DNA of 64,000 nt from Rhyzopertha dominica (taxonomy: Eukaryota > Arthropoda > Insecta > Coleoptera > Bostrichidae): contig QCXZ01000041.1 of NCBI GenBank assembly GCA_025024175.1, positions 27,771,786 through 27,835,785 on the forward strand, given 5' to 3'. Positions 48,864-60,545 of this stretch are shown here, one piece after another (the first letter of the stretch is position 1; every line of letters begins with the position of its first letter). Position numbers and translations under genes: made by a program. A model generated the notes under the pieces. The model did not search any database. It saw only the letters and a program-made list of their open reading frames with translations, and was not told where the DNA came from.

Positions 48864-50607
48864 TGCGACGCCGTTTTTTTCTACCAATCGATGTTACAAC
48901 CTATGGTGTCAACCCAGATGTTCCAATGTAGTCCGCGTCCCGCCGCTGCAGTCGGAGAGNAGNGGGGGTNCCAATATTTTTAACGATAACTATAGGCGCC
49001 ACAAAATTTTACAATTCCACAGCGGACTACTCAGACGAAAATTTTGAAAAGCTACGATAGAAATCAAACACCAAAGCTCGGGTAGAAGCGTAGTTTAATT
49101 AACGAAAACTATGAGAGGTACAAGTAATGATAAAGAAAAAATAAAGTTTGAACCTCAATTAGTTACTTAAGATAGATTGGACTTAAACGACTAAGATAAG
49201 AGAATTTCGAACATATAACCAAAATGACACTTAACAATCAACATTAACCCTTCCCAATGAGCACCACAACTATGTGCCCGGTCACCGAGTACCAGTAAAT
49301 AACTAGAAAATCTGTGAATCGCCCCTGTTAATTTCCGCACTGGCCAGCGCTTCGCATTAACGAGTGACGCAACAAAAACGAACGACGAACGAAAAATCGT
49401 CACAAACGATCGACAATATCGGTGATAACCGCGAGCAATAGCCCTGTGGCGTTACAGATAATTTAAAATAATAAATGGGATCGAACTGAAGGTTCGATTG
49501 TGAAAGAAGGGTGATGGGACAAGCTATATACTCAAATTCACTAGCTGAAGGCTCCTACGGCAATGTATATATGAGCTGAAGGCTCGCACAAGTTATTCAA
49601 AACAATTACAAGAGCTGAGGGCTCATACAAGTTATTCAAAACAATTACAAGAGCGGAGGGCTCATACAACAAGTTTTTCCGTTGACGGACAGCTAAATAA
49701 CCTCAATGTTTACAACGGTTCAAGCAATCACTACCGAGATGGAATCTACACCGCGGATTCTGCGCTCCGACTTAAGGGTCAACGACCTCCTACTTAAAAT
49801 TTAAGCTTATCTGCGCTCTCCTGCTGGTTGGGGTCCCACATGTACGGTCCTCCACACCAAGGGTCGCCAGCTACTAGGGTTGAATCTTCCTAACCGGAAG
49901 GATGGCAGCGCAAATTCCCAAATCCAATCCCAAGTGATCAGTCCCAACTCTACGATTCTCAACTTCTCCAATCTTCAAAAGCTATCCAGACAGGAATAAG
50001 GCCCAGATGTCAATCACACGAACGAAGGCGAAGCGATAGCAATATCGATAAGTATACGATAAGATAAGATGAGAACCGAAAAGGAAAGAAAATAAAAGAG
50101 CCCTAAAATATTAAGGAGGGTATTAATACTTGTTCGATTAATTAGTATTTTACTCACTATAGTTGGTGTGCGGCTCTGATTGCAGAAATATTCGTGGCAA
50201 ATCTTGTCGATAACCCAAAATCCCAAAATGGTCACGTGTGGATGTTCAATAATGCAAAATCAACCATTCAGCCAATTCCAAAAGCCCAACTTACATCCAC
50301 CAGTCTAATTGAAGATTTTCCAAGCGGATCCCACTATGGTAACCAATCGATGGTCTATTTACTTAGAAAAAATCTTCCCAAAAATCGACAATACCACGTT
50401 CTCACATTCAATTCGCAACAGGTCAAAATGCCAAAAGGAAAGAGGAAATTCTTTCCGCTGTCAAGTGACTCGCTCAGAATCTACGCGCAAGCGTTAGGCT
50501 TAACGACGGAAGTGTCTGCAGTACCGATGTAATGGTTTCAGGTTCACTGTGTACAACGAGAAGCCTACGCGCCAGGCGTGAGCGACTGACAAAATATGAA
50601 TGTTACA
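48864..50607 (-). repeat. gypsy 5' LTR of unit B (outer right)
   Basis: 1744 bp, TG...CA on the plus strand, followed by the ATAT duplication. Ambiguous bases lie at 48960, 48963 and 48970. The promoter for minus-strand transcription should lie here, but no TATA box was assigned. Confidence 0.9.
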
Positions 50608-50611
50608 ATAT

Positions 50612-50700
50612 TCAAAATTATAGATAACGGTAATTTTACAATTTTGAATGATTTTTGTAATTTTAGCTGTCCTATTCTAAATTCTTTATTTGATCATTGA
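50612..50700 (+). pseudogene. Penelope-like ORF, 3' end after the gypsy insertion
   Basis: Continues the GIY-YIG frame of 33947-34211 in the same phase, ending ...FCNFSCPILNSLFDH before a TGA at 50698-50700. Downstream is the tail with the hammerhead-like motif. Confidence 0.75.
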
Positions 50701-50820
50701 TTTCATGTTTGTGCTTTTGGCATGCAGGCTATTTTTTGTTTGAAGTCAAGATTGCTTATTTCGATTTTGACAATGTCAGGTTTATAAATTTTTTTGTATG
50801 TTTTTTTACACAATGAGGCA

Positions 50821-50846
50821 CTGATGATGGCTAATTATAGCTGAAA
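50821..50846 (+). ncRNA. hammerhead-like core in the Penelope tail
   Basis: CTGATGA, then stem GGCT/AGCT with a 6-nt loop, then GAAA, followed by GCGCTTTGCC. It is the same motif as on the minus strand at 33697-33722, with one loop change and TG instead of TA after GCC. Confidence 0.45.
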
Positions 50847-50870
50847 GCGCTTTGCCTGTTCATTAAATAT

Positions 50871-51084
50871 AAAAAATGTTAAAGTTAAATTAAAACTGTT
50901 GTATCAATAAAAAGTTTGAAAAAACATTTACGTATTTTCTAACTGGGTCTGGTTTTGTATTCAATTCATTTTTAATGCAAATGTGGGGTGACATTATGTA
51001 GATATGTAATTGCTAATAATCTTGTCTATCTATTTGTGGAGGATAAACGAGCTTAATAGTAATAATTAATGAATCACACACAAT
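50871..51084. other. remainder of hAT element 2, non-coding
   Basis: AT-rich sequence between the Penelope tail and the GTTTTAAAC-rich subterminal zone. No coding region seen. Confidence 0.5.
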
Positions 51085-51393
51085 AGTCATCAAAAAACAC
51101 TGTTTAAAACATTAATAAAAAAACACTGTTTAAAACGAATGTTTTAAACAATTGTTTAAAACAAAGTTTTAAACAGAAGTGTTGTTTTAAACAAGTTTAA
51201 AACATTCTGTTTTAAAACATTTTGTTTTAATCATGCCAACCCTGCTTACAAGGCTTTATAGACGCCGAGAGTGAGTACAACCAGCGTAGTGAGAGGGTTA
51301 TTACCATTTTGACATTTGCTTTGCTTTCCGTGACAACGCCATTGATAGCATCCACGAATGACAGGGCTTTCTCCTCAAAAATAACCTTAAGTT

Positions 51394-51545
51394 GGGGGCT
51401 TCTGTGGTCCAGTGGTTAGCGCCACTGCCTACGGCCAGAGTGGCTGCGGGTTCGAGTTCCGCCCAGGGCATGGGTGTTGTGAATGCTAAATCATATTGCA
51501 AATGTACAATATTTATACAATTTAATACCGCAAATAAATAGATAC
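51394..51545 (+). mobile_element. tRNA-derived SINE
   Basis: The head has a tRNA-like body with an A-box-like TGGTCCAGTGGTTAGCG (about 51405-51421) and a B-box-like GGTTCGAGTTCC (51449-51460). These are the internal RNA polymerase III promoter elements. It is followed by a unique region and an AAATAAATAGATA tail near 51520-51535. The body does not fold as a proper tRNA gene, so a SINE (or decayed tRNA) is preferred. Confidence 0.65.
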
Positions 51546-51835
51546 CTAATAAGTTGCCTAATCACCCTCAGCAGGAACGGCCATTCATAAGTAAATTTTT
51601 AAAAAGCTCAAGTTAGTTTTGATACTGGCGCGCGTTTACTGAAAGACCTCAATTATTATGTCCTACGGCGGTAAAGAAATAAGGGTGTGTCGTAAAACTT
51701 GCGCAGAAATTCTACAAAATGGCAATAGTTTGCTTTTCATCATCTTAAAAACATGTTCAGATTTTATCAGTTGTCCTATTTCATCCGTAGAACTTCTGAA
51801 TACGTAATGGACAATGCGTTTAAAGCCACATCTTA

Positions 51836-52835
51836 TCTTCTTTATATATAAAATTCTAGCGATTTGAATGAATTCTTTGTATGCGTTTGGGTGGCGCCCT
51901 TGATTGTTTTAGATTCACAAATCAGCCCGGCAGATGGCGCTGCAGTCGGTATCTAGGTTATTTCCTCCTGAACGGCTGGACCGATTGGAATGATTTTTTT
52001 TGTATGCGTTTGGGTGGCGCCCTGGATAGTTTAGATTGACAAATCAGCCCCCAGCAGATGGTGCTGCTGTTGGTATTTAGGTTATTTATCTATACTGCAA
52101 CTAAACGGCTGGACCTATTTGAATGAGTTCTTTTGTATGCGTTTGCGTGGCGCCCTGGATGGTTTAGATTCACATATCAGCCCGGCAGATGGCGCTGCAG
52201 TCGGTATCTAGGTTATTTCCTCCTGAACGGCTGGACCGATTTGTATGAATTTTTTTGTATGCAATTGGGTGGCGCCCTTGATTGTTTTAGAGTCACAAAT
52301 CAGCCCGACAGATGGCGCTGCAGTCGGTATCTAAGTTATTTCCTCCTGAACGGTTTGGCCTATTTGAATGATTTTTTGTATGCGTTTGGGTGGCGCCCTT
52401 GATAGTTTACATTCACAAATCAGCCCTGCAGATGGCGCTGCAGTCGGTATCTAGGTTATTTCCTACTAAATGGCTGGACCGAATTGAATGAATTTCTTTT
52501 ATGTGTTTGGGTGGCGCCCTGGATGATTTAGATTGACAAATTAGCCCCCAGCAGATGGTGCTGCTGTCGGTATCTAGGTTATTTATCTATACTGCAACTA
52601 AATGGCTGGACCTATTTGAATGAGTTCTTTTGTATGCGTTTGCGTGGCGCCCTAGATGGTTTAGATTCACAAATCAGCCCGGCAGATGGCGCTGCAGTCG
52701 TTATCTAAATTATTTATCTATACTGCAACTAACGACTGGATCGCCTTGAATGAATTTTTGTGTATTCATTCATTCATTCATTTTAATAACCTAATCGCTT
52801 GGAATATCAGGCAAGACGTCTGCCAGGTCCGCTAG
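51836..52835 (+). mobile_element. Helitron, non-autonomous, 1000 bp
   Basis: Starts TC after an A (51835) in TCTTCTTTATATATAAAATT, close to the TC-TATATATA 5' ends of insect Helitrons. It ends CTAG at 52832-52835 before T, with a GGCA...TGCC dyad 10-20 bp upstream (52810-52824). Most of the interior is a tandem repeat. No Rep or helicase frame is present. Insertion between A and T without duplication fits the family. Confidence 0.65.
51865..52760. repeat. seven tandem 121-133-bp units inside the Helitron
   Basis: Each unit carries GCGTTTGGGTGGCGCCCT-like, CAGATGGCGCTGCAGTCGGT and GAACGGCTGGACC-like blocks. Unit starts (at the GCGTTTG block) are near 51883, 52006, 52139, 52261, 52382, 52503 and 52636. 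Three longer units (about 133 bp) carry an extra TATCTATACTGCAACTAA block. Confidence 0.9.
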
Positions 52836-52836
52836 T

Positions 52837-55800
52837 TTAATACAATATAATCAACATTTGTGTTTAGACGGTTTAATTCAAAATAGTTCCAAAGCAATTT
52901 ACACCGCCGTTGATTATACTGCTTACGACCGCTGGTCGCANATGTGGCNCCATGCTCGTTTCAACCGCTAAAATTGCTTAATTTTTGTTACAAAATAATA
53001 GCAATAATAATTGCATGTTCATGGTGGAACCGAATATCTTTTACACACTTGGAATCATACGTTCGCCTTATTACACAGGAGCCTCTCCACAACAATACAT
53101 TATTTTATTCAGGTAATATGACGCGGCGACAGCATGTCGACAATGTCAACAATGCAGGTCACAAATCAAAAGTTAGTTTATGTTTGTATAGTTGTACTTG
53201 TAGAACGAGTGCTCTTGGATTCTTGCCTGCCGTGGTACTGTAAAGTGTGTTAAGTATGACGGGTAGGAAATGTGCATCAACTACTTTAAGCGATTAAAAT
53301 CTGAACTAATTAAATAAACGGTACACAGGCGGTAAGTGTAATAAAGAACACTGGTTGAGCGAGACTGCAGACAACAAAGAACATTTCATTTTGAAACAGA
53401 AACTTTTATACTAGTTAACTATTCTTTAGCCATTAAGTTATCAACACTGTTGACATCACTAAAGGAGTCGACGTTGACGCTATTGTCGATGCGTTGACAA
53501 TAATTGTTAACGTAACATTGTTGACACCGCTTAACCCTGCTAGGTGATAAATAGTTTATCTTGTAGGGACAATTACTTGGATATTATTACGTGTATGGGT
53601 GCGAAAAATGCGCATTGCTAACTTCACTTTCTTTATTAACGCACTAGTACCAAAAGCGCTAAATTCAAAACCACTAATACAATACATTACTACTCCAATA
53701 TTACTAATTCCATTAACATTAACATTCACAACACCACATTTCGCTATACTATTCTTAAACATTAAGTTTACCTTGTTCGCTTTACTTCACTGTCTTTGAA
53801 ATCAATCTTAATGCCTGCGCGTTGACGATGGCACCGGCAACTAAAATTTCTAGAATATGTAGGCTGTTTAATAACGTATGTATACCTCAGCCTGCTAACG
53901 GTTGCGTACGCAAACTTTAATTTTATTTTGTTTATCAATTTTGAATTTACCATTTGCTGTTACTTACTGAATTTTTAAAAAGCTACTTATAAAATGATTA
54001 TACGAACAGCTATTCAGGAAGTGTGATCGGAGTGTATGATTAAAGGGATAATTAATATGATAGCGCAACAGGTTGCGGCCGATCTGCCGTATAGTAACTG
54101 AACAGTTCAGCTAGGGTTACTACACGTTCGTATTTCACTCGTTTGAGTTGGATGATCATGTTCAGTGCTTAATAATTTGTTGCAAAGTAGTGTAATTGGA
54201 ATGGGATTTTTTATTACCTCAACGTTGATATTCTTGTTTCATGCGTGTTTTGGCTTCCTACCGAATAGTCAGTTATCCAAAGGAATCTTTGTATACTATG
54301 GGTATGGGTACTAACTTTAAGGAATGTTTCTAAAGTGTACAAAAGTAAAGAAGAATGGTACCTAAACGTTTAAATGTGCTTGAAACATAAAATATGGCAA
54401 GCTGATCTTTTTTTCAAAGCAGTCTTGAGTGAACCATAAGACGATATTATGGTGTATTTCTAAAATGATAGTTACTGGATTTCCTGAAATAGCAAGATTC
54501 AAGAGCACATCGAAGATTCAGAACTTTGGTTTTCATATTTTAAACTGACGGTTTGGTACGTGTGAGCTGTTTATAACAACACTACTTATTAGTACTCATC
54601 AAAACGCTTGGATTNACCATCATTTGGTTGGCAGTATGATTTGACCAAGCACTCAGTCCATTCATGACATTCGAACTACACTAGTACATCACTAGAGCAC
54701 GATGAAAATAAGAAAAAATAATTGTTATGCAATTATGCTGGCCATACATAATCCGTTTTTAAAAAAATACTTTGGTGGAATACTTTTTCTAAAAACCTAA
54801 CACCCAATATCATATGTTGTCTTTTGTGGAAGAGTGCAGAATGTTTTGTTTACTTGAATTTTGCACACGAATTCTATTCGTCGTATGAGCAGTGTCGGAA
54901 ACTATGCTTGCTGTCTGTATTATTTTTAAAGGAACTGCAAATATTACTTCATGCGTTGAGTATTAAATAAATTAAAGAAATAGTTTCTCTATTTTTATGA
55001 GAAATTGAATAAAATTATTGTGAAGATGAAAATTAAATTCATTATTATTATTGTATTTAAAACATTTATATTGGTTGCTGATCTAGCAAAAAATGTAGTA
55101 GATATTGCCCACACGTACTGCCATCAATATTAATAAGTATTGATATTCATGGCACACAATCAATCATGCTTTATAGGGGATAAACCTTCTTAAGAACGTC
55201 AAATCAGCACCAGAACGTTACAAACCTTTTATTTTATGGCGCACAGAAAAAGCGTAAGACTATACAAGCAAATATGATAAATCGTGTTTAGGCGGCACCT
55301 ATAGTCTTATCACTAATTAGATCTCTGTAAAGACTAGAATATAATAGGTTTTCTTTTGTCTCCTTTCTTTCTTATATATTATACAGATAAACTATAATCA
55401 GATGAATATGTTGTTTATAACTCTGCGAGCGGTATTTATAATAACTTTAGGCGCAGATTAATATGATGTTGAAACCTACACTCTCATCGATCAATATCAG
55501 CAGAAACACAAACTTGCAAAGTATTTGGATTCTACTTATACGCATATGCATCAGATAAACAATTTTGGATGGCAGTAATTCCTCTTAAAACACTCATATT
55601 TCAATTACATTTTTATCTTTGTCAAAGTGATGTAAAAATTATTTTATACTATTTTCATAAATTTTTACAGTAAATAATTGTAGTTATATTTATAAAGAAA
55701 TAGGTTGCAAACTAAATATTTTATTCGGACAATTTCAGTGTTAAGGTAGCATAGTTTGTTCTAACATCGAGTTAATTTCAATAAGCTTGTTGTAAGTGTA

Positions 55801-57765
55801 ACATATTATCTTCTATCTATAATTATACATAATTTATATACTATGTGCAACATATGCTATCTACCATTAACATTTAGAAAAAAAATCAATAATGCAGTTA
55901 GTTATTGAGATACTTCTAACTTTTCTTCATATTGAAAATTCCAGTTGTTATGGGTTAATCCTGTTTTCTGCGTCCTCATTTCCGTTTTGAATACAATATT
56001 TACTCATCTAGCTGTAACAGGTCCTAAGGCTACTATCAGTGTAATATTTTGCTGAAATTTACATGAAAGCAAAACTTCTGCTCTACATTTACCAATAATA
56101 CCAGGATGCGATCAAGCGTTAGTAAACTCGTGTAGGATTTGTTCATATTGCGCAAACAGAATAACATCGCGTCATTCCGAAACATTATAGGCAGGATTAG
56201 CAACTGAATTGAGCCCCGATGAAACATTTCCTCTATACATACTGGTATAAATAAATTAGTTAAGAAGTGTGGCGACACACTTACGGCTAGGGATAGTGTA
56301 GAAAATGGACACTATTTTTTCTTTCTTATCTACACAAAATTGAAAAAAAAAATAAAAAGATACTGTATGATACCAACTATACCCAAACGTAAATAATCTG
56401 CAATCGTTGCTTCTACAATGCCTAAAATTCTCAGAAGTTGCCGTTCTAAAGCCATTAGGCTTACATGAGTTTTTATGGAAAAACTGCTCTAAATTTAGGA
56501 CAATTGCTGCACATAAACGAGCTACTGACCAATTGAAGGTTTACTAGGAATAATAACAGCGTATAAAATTTGTTGCAAAAGCTTGTTTAAAAGACGTTGA
56601 AATAGCAAATGTGTGAGTTACAGTTACAGATAACAACTAACAAATCAAAATATGTATACTCTTATACAATAACTAAATTATACATAATGCTGATTTCAAT
56701 AATACTGTATATGGGTATTTTGTGTATTGCTCGTGTATTAAAAAAACAGCTGATATTAACTGCCTTAATTTTCTAACCCAACTTTGTTGCGAAAAAAATT
56801 ATATACTGTTATTATATGTATGTTTTATTATCTGATGTGTTTTCAAATGTAAATTTTGCATATGTAAAAGCAATAAAAAATATTTTAGAAATGCAAAAGG
56901 CTAAATTATCAAAGTAAACATTTCATAAATAGGATATACCTAAGTGAAAAGACTGAATTATTCTAACTGCTCAGAATTTCTACCTGCAACTTCCATACAG
57001 TAGTAGAATCAATTTTAAAAAGCTTGTTTAACGTTTTTCAACATTTTCGGCATTTTCAAACGGCGCTCTGCTACGATTCTTTCACGAAGCACTTGAAGTG
57101 ATTCAAATAACATTCACTGGTGTTCAACTCGCGGTCCTTAGAGAAACATTTGCCTTAAACAAGATTGACCAATAATATGGTCGCCCAGATTGCTTGCCGA
57201 AACATTCAATATTTGAGGCGTTTCTTTCACTTTAAACGTGTGAGTTGGTATCACTCCAATAACGACAACTATGCTTATTGACTTCATTCTTCAACATGCA
57301 CATCGTAGTTTAATAATTATTGGAATAGTGTTATCTTGCATGCATAAAACATGGCTTTCAGACAATCCAATGGACACTGACAGTCTTTTCTCCATTAAAA
57401 GGTCTCCAGAAAAGAACGGCCACTTTAACAGCAACATTTCTGATATGATGATCATGGTCATTTCTTTTTTAACAAAGCCCATTTGCCTAATTTTTTCCGC
57501 TATTAACTAGTCGCGTACTTACCACTAACTTCCTGTTTCACAGGTTTTTGCTTAGAGTCTAGCAGTCACAGTTTTTTATGTATTATGTATAAACCATTTT
57601 CAAAATTACAGGTTTTTATGTTTAACTTAGTCGTTGAAGAGCAATAATTTATGGAATCAAGTAAATACTGTATATACGGATGATAATTTTTCCACCTTCA
57701 GCCAAAAAGAAGGTAACATTTCTTAGTCCATCCATACCAAATTATGGACTTTTAGCGGGTGGTCA
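52837..57765. other. unassigned sequence
   Basis: No gene recognised in nearly 5 kb. Dyads around GTCAACAATG occur between 53130 and 53530. Single N bases lie at 52941, 52949 and 54615. Short frames (52944-53243, 53556-53953, 56036-56278, 57271-57510) show no known motif. Could be intergenic or an upstream intron of the receptor gene. Confidence 0.4.
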
Positions 57766-58110
57766 GATGGACGCGTAAATGATAATTTTCTACGTTACAT
57801 GCGTAGAAAAAAATGTAGATAAAGCACTTTGGCGTAGATTTTAAGTAGAAAATATAAAACGAGTATATTATGGCTAAAATGTATTAAGTATATTCTAAAA
57901 CAAAATGAAATTAGTTTGATACTAATTTCCCTGTTTTGATGGACGCGTAAATTATAATTTTCTACGTTACATGCGTAGAAAAAAATGTAGATAAAGCACT
58001 TTGGCGTAGATTTTAAGTAGAAAATATAAAACGAGTATATTATGGCTAAAATGTATTAAGTATATACTAAAACAAAATGAANTTAGTTTGATACTAATTT
58101 CCCTGTTTTG
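57766..58110. repeat. 172-bp tandem duplication
   Basis: Two almost identical units start at 57766 and 57938, each beginning GATGGACGCGTAAAT and containing the dyad TTTTCTACG...CGTAGAAAA. Related CGTAGA/TCTACG blocks recur at 59180-59255. Confidence 0.9.
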
Positions 58111-60139
58111 TTGGCTTCTCCATGTGTCAAATTTCTTAAAATTTTATAGTTTTTTATATCTAATACCTTGAATGGACATAGTCGTCGCTTTTTATTATAT
58201 TAAAGTCTTCGCAAATAAGTAGAAATCGACTTCTTATATTAAAATAGTGTTTACTCTTCTTTCTTTCTATTTTTATTTCAAATCTTTGTCAGGGCTTCTA
58301 TAAACATTTACAGTGGTATGTACATACGTATAACAACATGTAGTTGAACCGTACTGAAAATGCGGNTTATAATAAGGGACCAACTTAAACATGCAAAATA
58401 CGATCCATTTATGTATAATGTTATNTAGAATTTGAAGTTTTGATTTTAGACAGGTCAATGACAAAATCTGAAAGTTGCAACGTAGCTACCACATTTCTTA
58501 TAAATAACTGCACGGTTTACTAAACATTTTTGTTTTCTTAATATTTCTTTTAATATGTCTGAGACAATAAATATGTGTAAGTGTAAATATTATATTACAA
58601 ACTTGCATATCATGTTTCATTAAGTATAGTCAGTGTATACAAACGGTTTTTTTACTTCTTTGAAACACAAAAGACAAGGCATATGTTTACGAGATCTTAC
58701 CTTCCACAACTATATTAAGTTGTTTTCCTAACACACTATCAAATTCGGTACCGCAATTACAAGTTGATTTTTTTCCAAAGAATTTTTTTACTAGAACACA
58801 ACTAGTTGGTCATAGTTAGTTGCTTCTTCAGATCAATGTATCTAGTTCAGCAACAAAAACTGCTTGTGTACCCTGTTGATCTGCTTTCAAAGAATTTGCG
58901 ATAAAAGAACATGAGTAGCTTATGAAATTTCTATTTACAGAGAAGAAAGAACATAAAATCACAGTTTACAGTCATTAAGGAGTCCATTTGACCGACTAAG
59001 GCTTTCAAAGTGCTTTTCACAGAACGCTTGTCGAGTCTTCTGGCCCTAAGGTATGACCAATTATGTTATTGCTGTTTAGACATTTACAACGTTTAGAGCA
59101 GTAGTGGTAATAGACACCATTAAATAACTAAATAATTCTAAATTTCTGATTATCTACACAATGCTATTTTCTACAGTAGAATTTCAAAGTAGAATATTAT
59201 ATAGTTCACGCGTAGACAATAGCGTAATCTACATGACGTATTCTACGCGCCCATCACTGGATGGATGTAAACATAATCTGACTAAATTTGATCCCAGTTC
59301 AACTTAAAGGTGACCTGTTTTAGAATTTTTTTTTAACTGGGACAAAATTGGAGATTTTAGGAGTGTCAGTTTTACTTCGGACAACCTGTGTATTTTAGAG
59401 AGGCTGCACTATCAAAATATTAGTATTCCCTATAACCCGAATATAAACGACGTGTTCATTCACTACAACAGAAAATTTTATTCATAGCAGAAAGGTAATG
59501 GGCTATTTTGTAGACTGAAAGCCATTTTATAAATTTCACAGTGCCCATATTAACTGGTCCATGAACCCGGACACAATTTTGTCTTGTACCCTGTGCTTGT
59601 GACTGTGAAGGTATCAGGAAGCTTTAGTATAAATTTTTAGATATTTCTCCGCCCTCAAAAATTAAAGAGAACGCAGAACTTCTTATTCTTCCTTATTTAA
59701 GTGGAAAAGCTTAAATCTCTTGAATGGGTACACAGGGGCAATAATTATAATTTTGGCTTTAGCCACAGTTTTTCTTGTGCTTCGATCGATTAATGAAGAC
59801 AACTGGTTGAAAACGAAATTTTATGCTCTTTAGGGGCATTTGAATCAGTTTTTTTTGTTCTGAGATCATTCGAGTGCCATTTTTTTGCAACATGGGGTAA
59901 CACCGTACGGGCGTTCCCATCTCGCACTATGACAGGTTAAACGTTACTAGACAACCTGTAGTCTTAACTAGTTAATAAATTAGTTAATAATTTAATAAAA
60001 ATGTACAACAATGTTAATAATTATTCGAGATATGAGAGGGACGTAATGTATAAAAAATGCAACAAGAGCTCCACCCTATATTACCCCTCCCTATAGTCAC
60101 AGTTGCAAAAGCTTTAACCAGTATTTTGTTTAATTTCAG
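58111..60139. other. unassigned sequence, upstream of receptor exon
   Basis: No gene recognised. Right before the receptor exon is a normal 3' splice site, so at least the last part is intron. A possible hAT right end (inverted CAGTGATGGGCGCGTAG) lies at 59243-59259. Confidence 0.45.
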
Positions 60140-60545
60140 ACAGATTCCTCTCCATGAAAATTCAGAAGAAGTGAGCATGGCCGCGAACGACATCCCGAAG
60201 GATCAGCGACCCATCTGGCAAAACGGAGAACCGATGCTATCAAATGGCGTCGACGGTCTGCAACACGATCCCCTAAAATTAGATGCTGCTAGCATCAATC
60301 CTCTCGCTTCCATAGTGGCCCTAACCGTGAATTCGACAGCAGTCATAGGCGTCAACGATAGTAATCCTGTGATAACGGTCCTGAATAACTCAACCACCGG
60401 ACAAGGAGTATTTGAAAGTAAACTCATCATACCGCTGTACGTGATAATATTTCTGCTCGCCGTCGTTGGAAATTCACTTGTGTTGGTCACGCTGGTCCAG
60501 AACAAACGCATGAGGACCGTAACAAACGTTTATTTGCTTAATCTG
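60140..60545 (+). CDS. CCKLR: cholecystokinin-like (sulfakinin) receptor, first coding exon
   Basis: Class A G-protein-coupled receptor of the plasma membrane. In insects this family is activated by sulfakinin peptides and affects feeding. The exon is bounded by TTTAATTTCAG before 60140 and the donor GTAAGT at 60546. The start chosen is the ATG at 60177 (A at -3, G at +4). The 123 codons end exactly in phase 0. An upstream in-frame ATG at 60057 lies before the acceptor and is not used in this model. The N-terminus is extracellular, without an obvious signal peptide, and has sequons near residues 52, 60, 70 and 71. TM1 is about residues 83-106 with the conserved GN, followed by intracellular loop 1, NKRMRTVTNVYLLNL, almost diagnostic for CCK-type receptors. 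TM2-TM7 should follow on exons not found here. Confidence 0.85.

Larger units (their letters stand above)
34212..50607 (-). mobile_element. Ty3/gypsy tandem array, LTR-internal-LTR-internal-LTR
   Basis: Three LTRs (34212-35955, 41832-42985 with gap, 48864-50607) alternate with two internal regions, A (35956-41831) and B (42986-48863), all on the minus strand. The outer ends are TG...CA and are flanked by one 4-bp duplication, ATAT (34208-34211 and 50608-50611), so the array occupies one insertion site. Domain order from right to left in each unit is primer site, gag with zinc knuckle, protease, RT, RNase H, integrase. That order defines Ty3/gypsy. No env-like frame was found. The long LTRs and tRNA-Lys primer recall the Osvaldo/Ulysses type, but this is a guess. 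Confidence 0.85.
33610..50870 (+). mobile_element. 5'-truncated Penelope-like retroelement with inverted tail, split by gypsy array
   Basis: Three pieces are present. An inverted tail copy (minus strand) lies at about 33680-33915. A plus-strand GIY-YIG region lies at 33945-34211. The rest of the C-terminus and the tail lie at 50612-50870. The two tail copies match from the GGTAATTTTACA block through the CATTAAATATA block. Penelope-like elements often carry terminal repeats in direct or inverted orientation together with 5' truncation. The RT domain is missing. The element lies inside hAT element 2 and was later interrupted by the gypsy insertion. Confidence 0.75.
31892..51244. mobile_element. 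hAT-like element 2, outer shell of a 19-kb nest
   Basis: The ends are CAGGGTTGGCA (31892) and, inverted, CAGGGTTGGCA (51244). They are flanked by the perfect 8-bp duplication CTTACAAG (31884-31891 and 51245-51252). Both subterminal zones (31900-32040 and 51085-51235) are packed with GTTTTAAAC and AAACATGTTT-type repeats, as expected of a hAT with subterminal transposase sites. Without the nested insertions only about 2 kb remains. The only coding trace is a BED-finger-like frame at 33195-33395, so the element is non-autonomous. Confidence 0.8.

Noticed and set aside
51394..51465. Functional tRNA gene
   Set aside because: A and B boxes are present, but the body cannot be folded into a regular cloverleaf with a clear anticodon. 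A SINE head fits better.
53130..53540. GTCAACAATG inverted motifs as transposon ends
   Set aside because: Short arms, no matching target duplication and no consistent borders.
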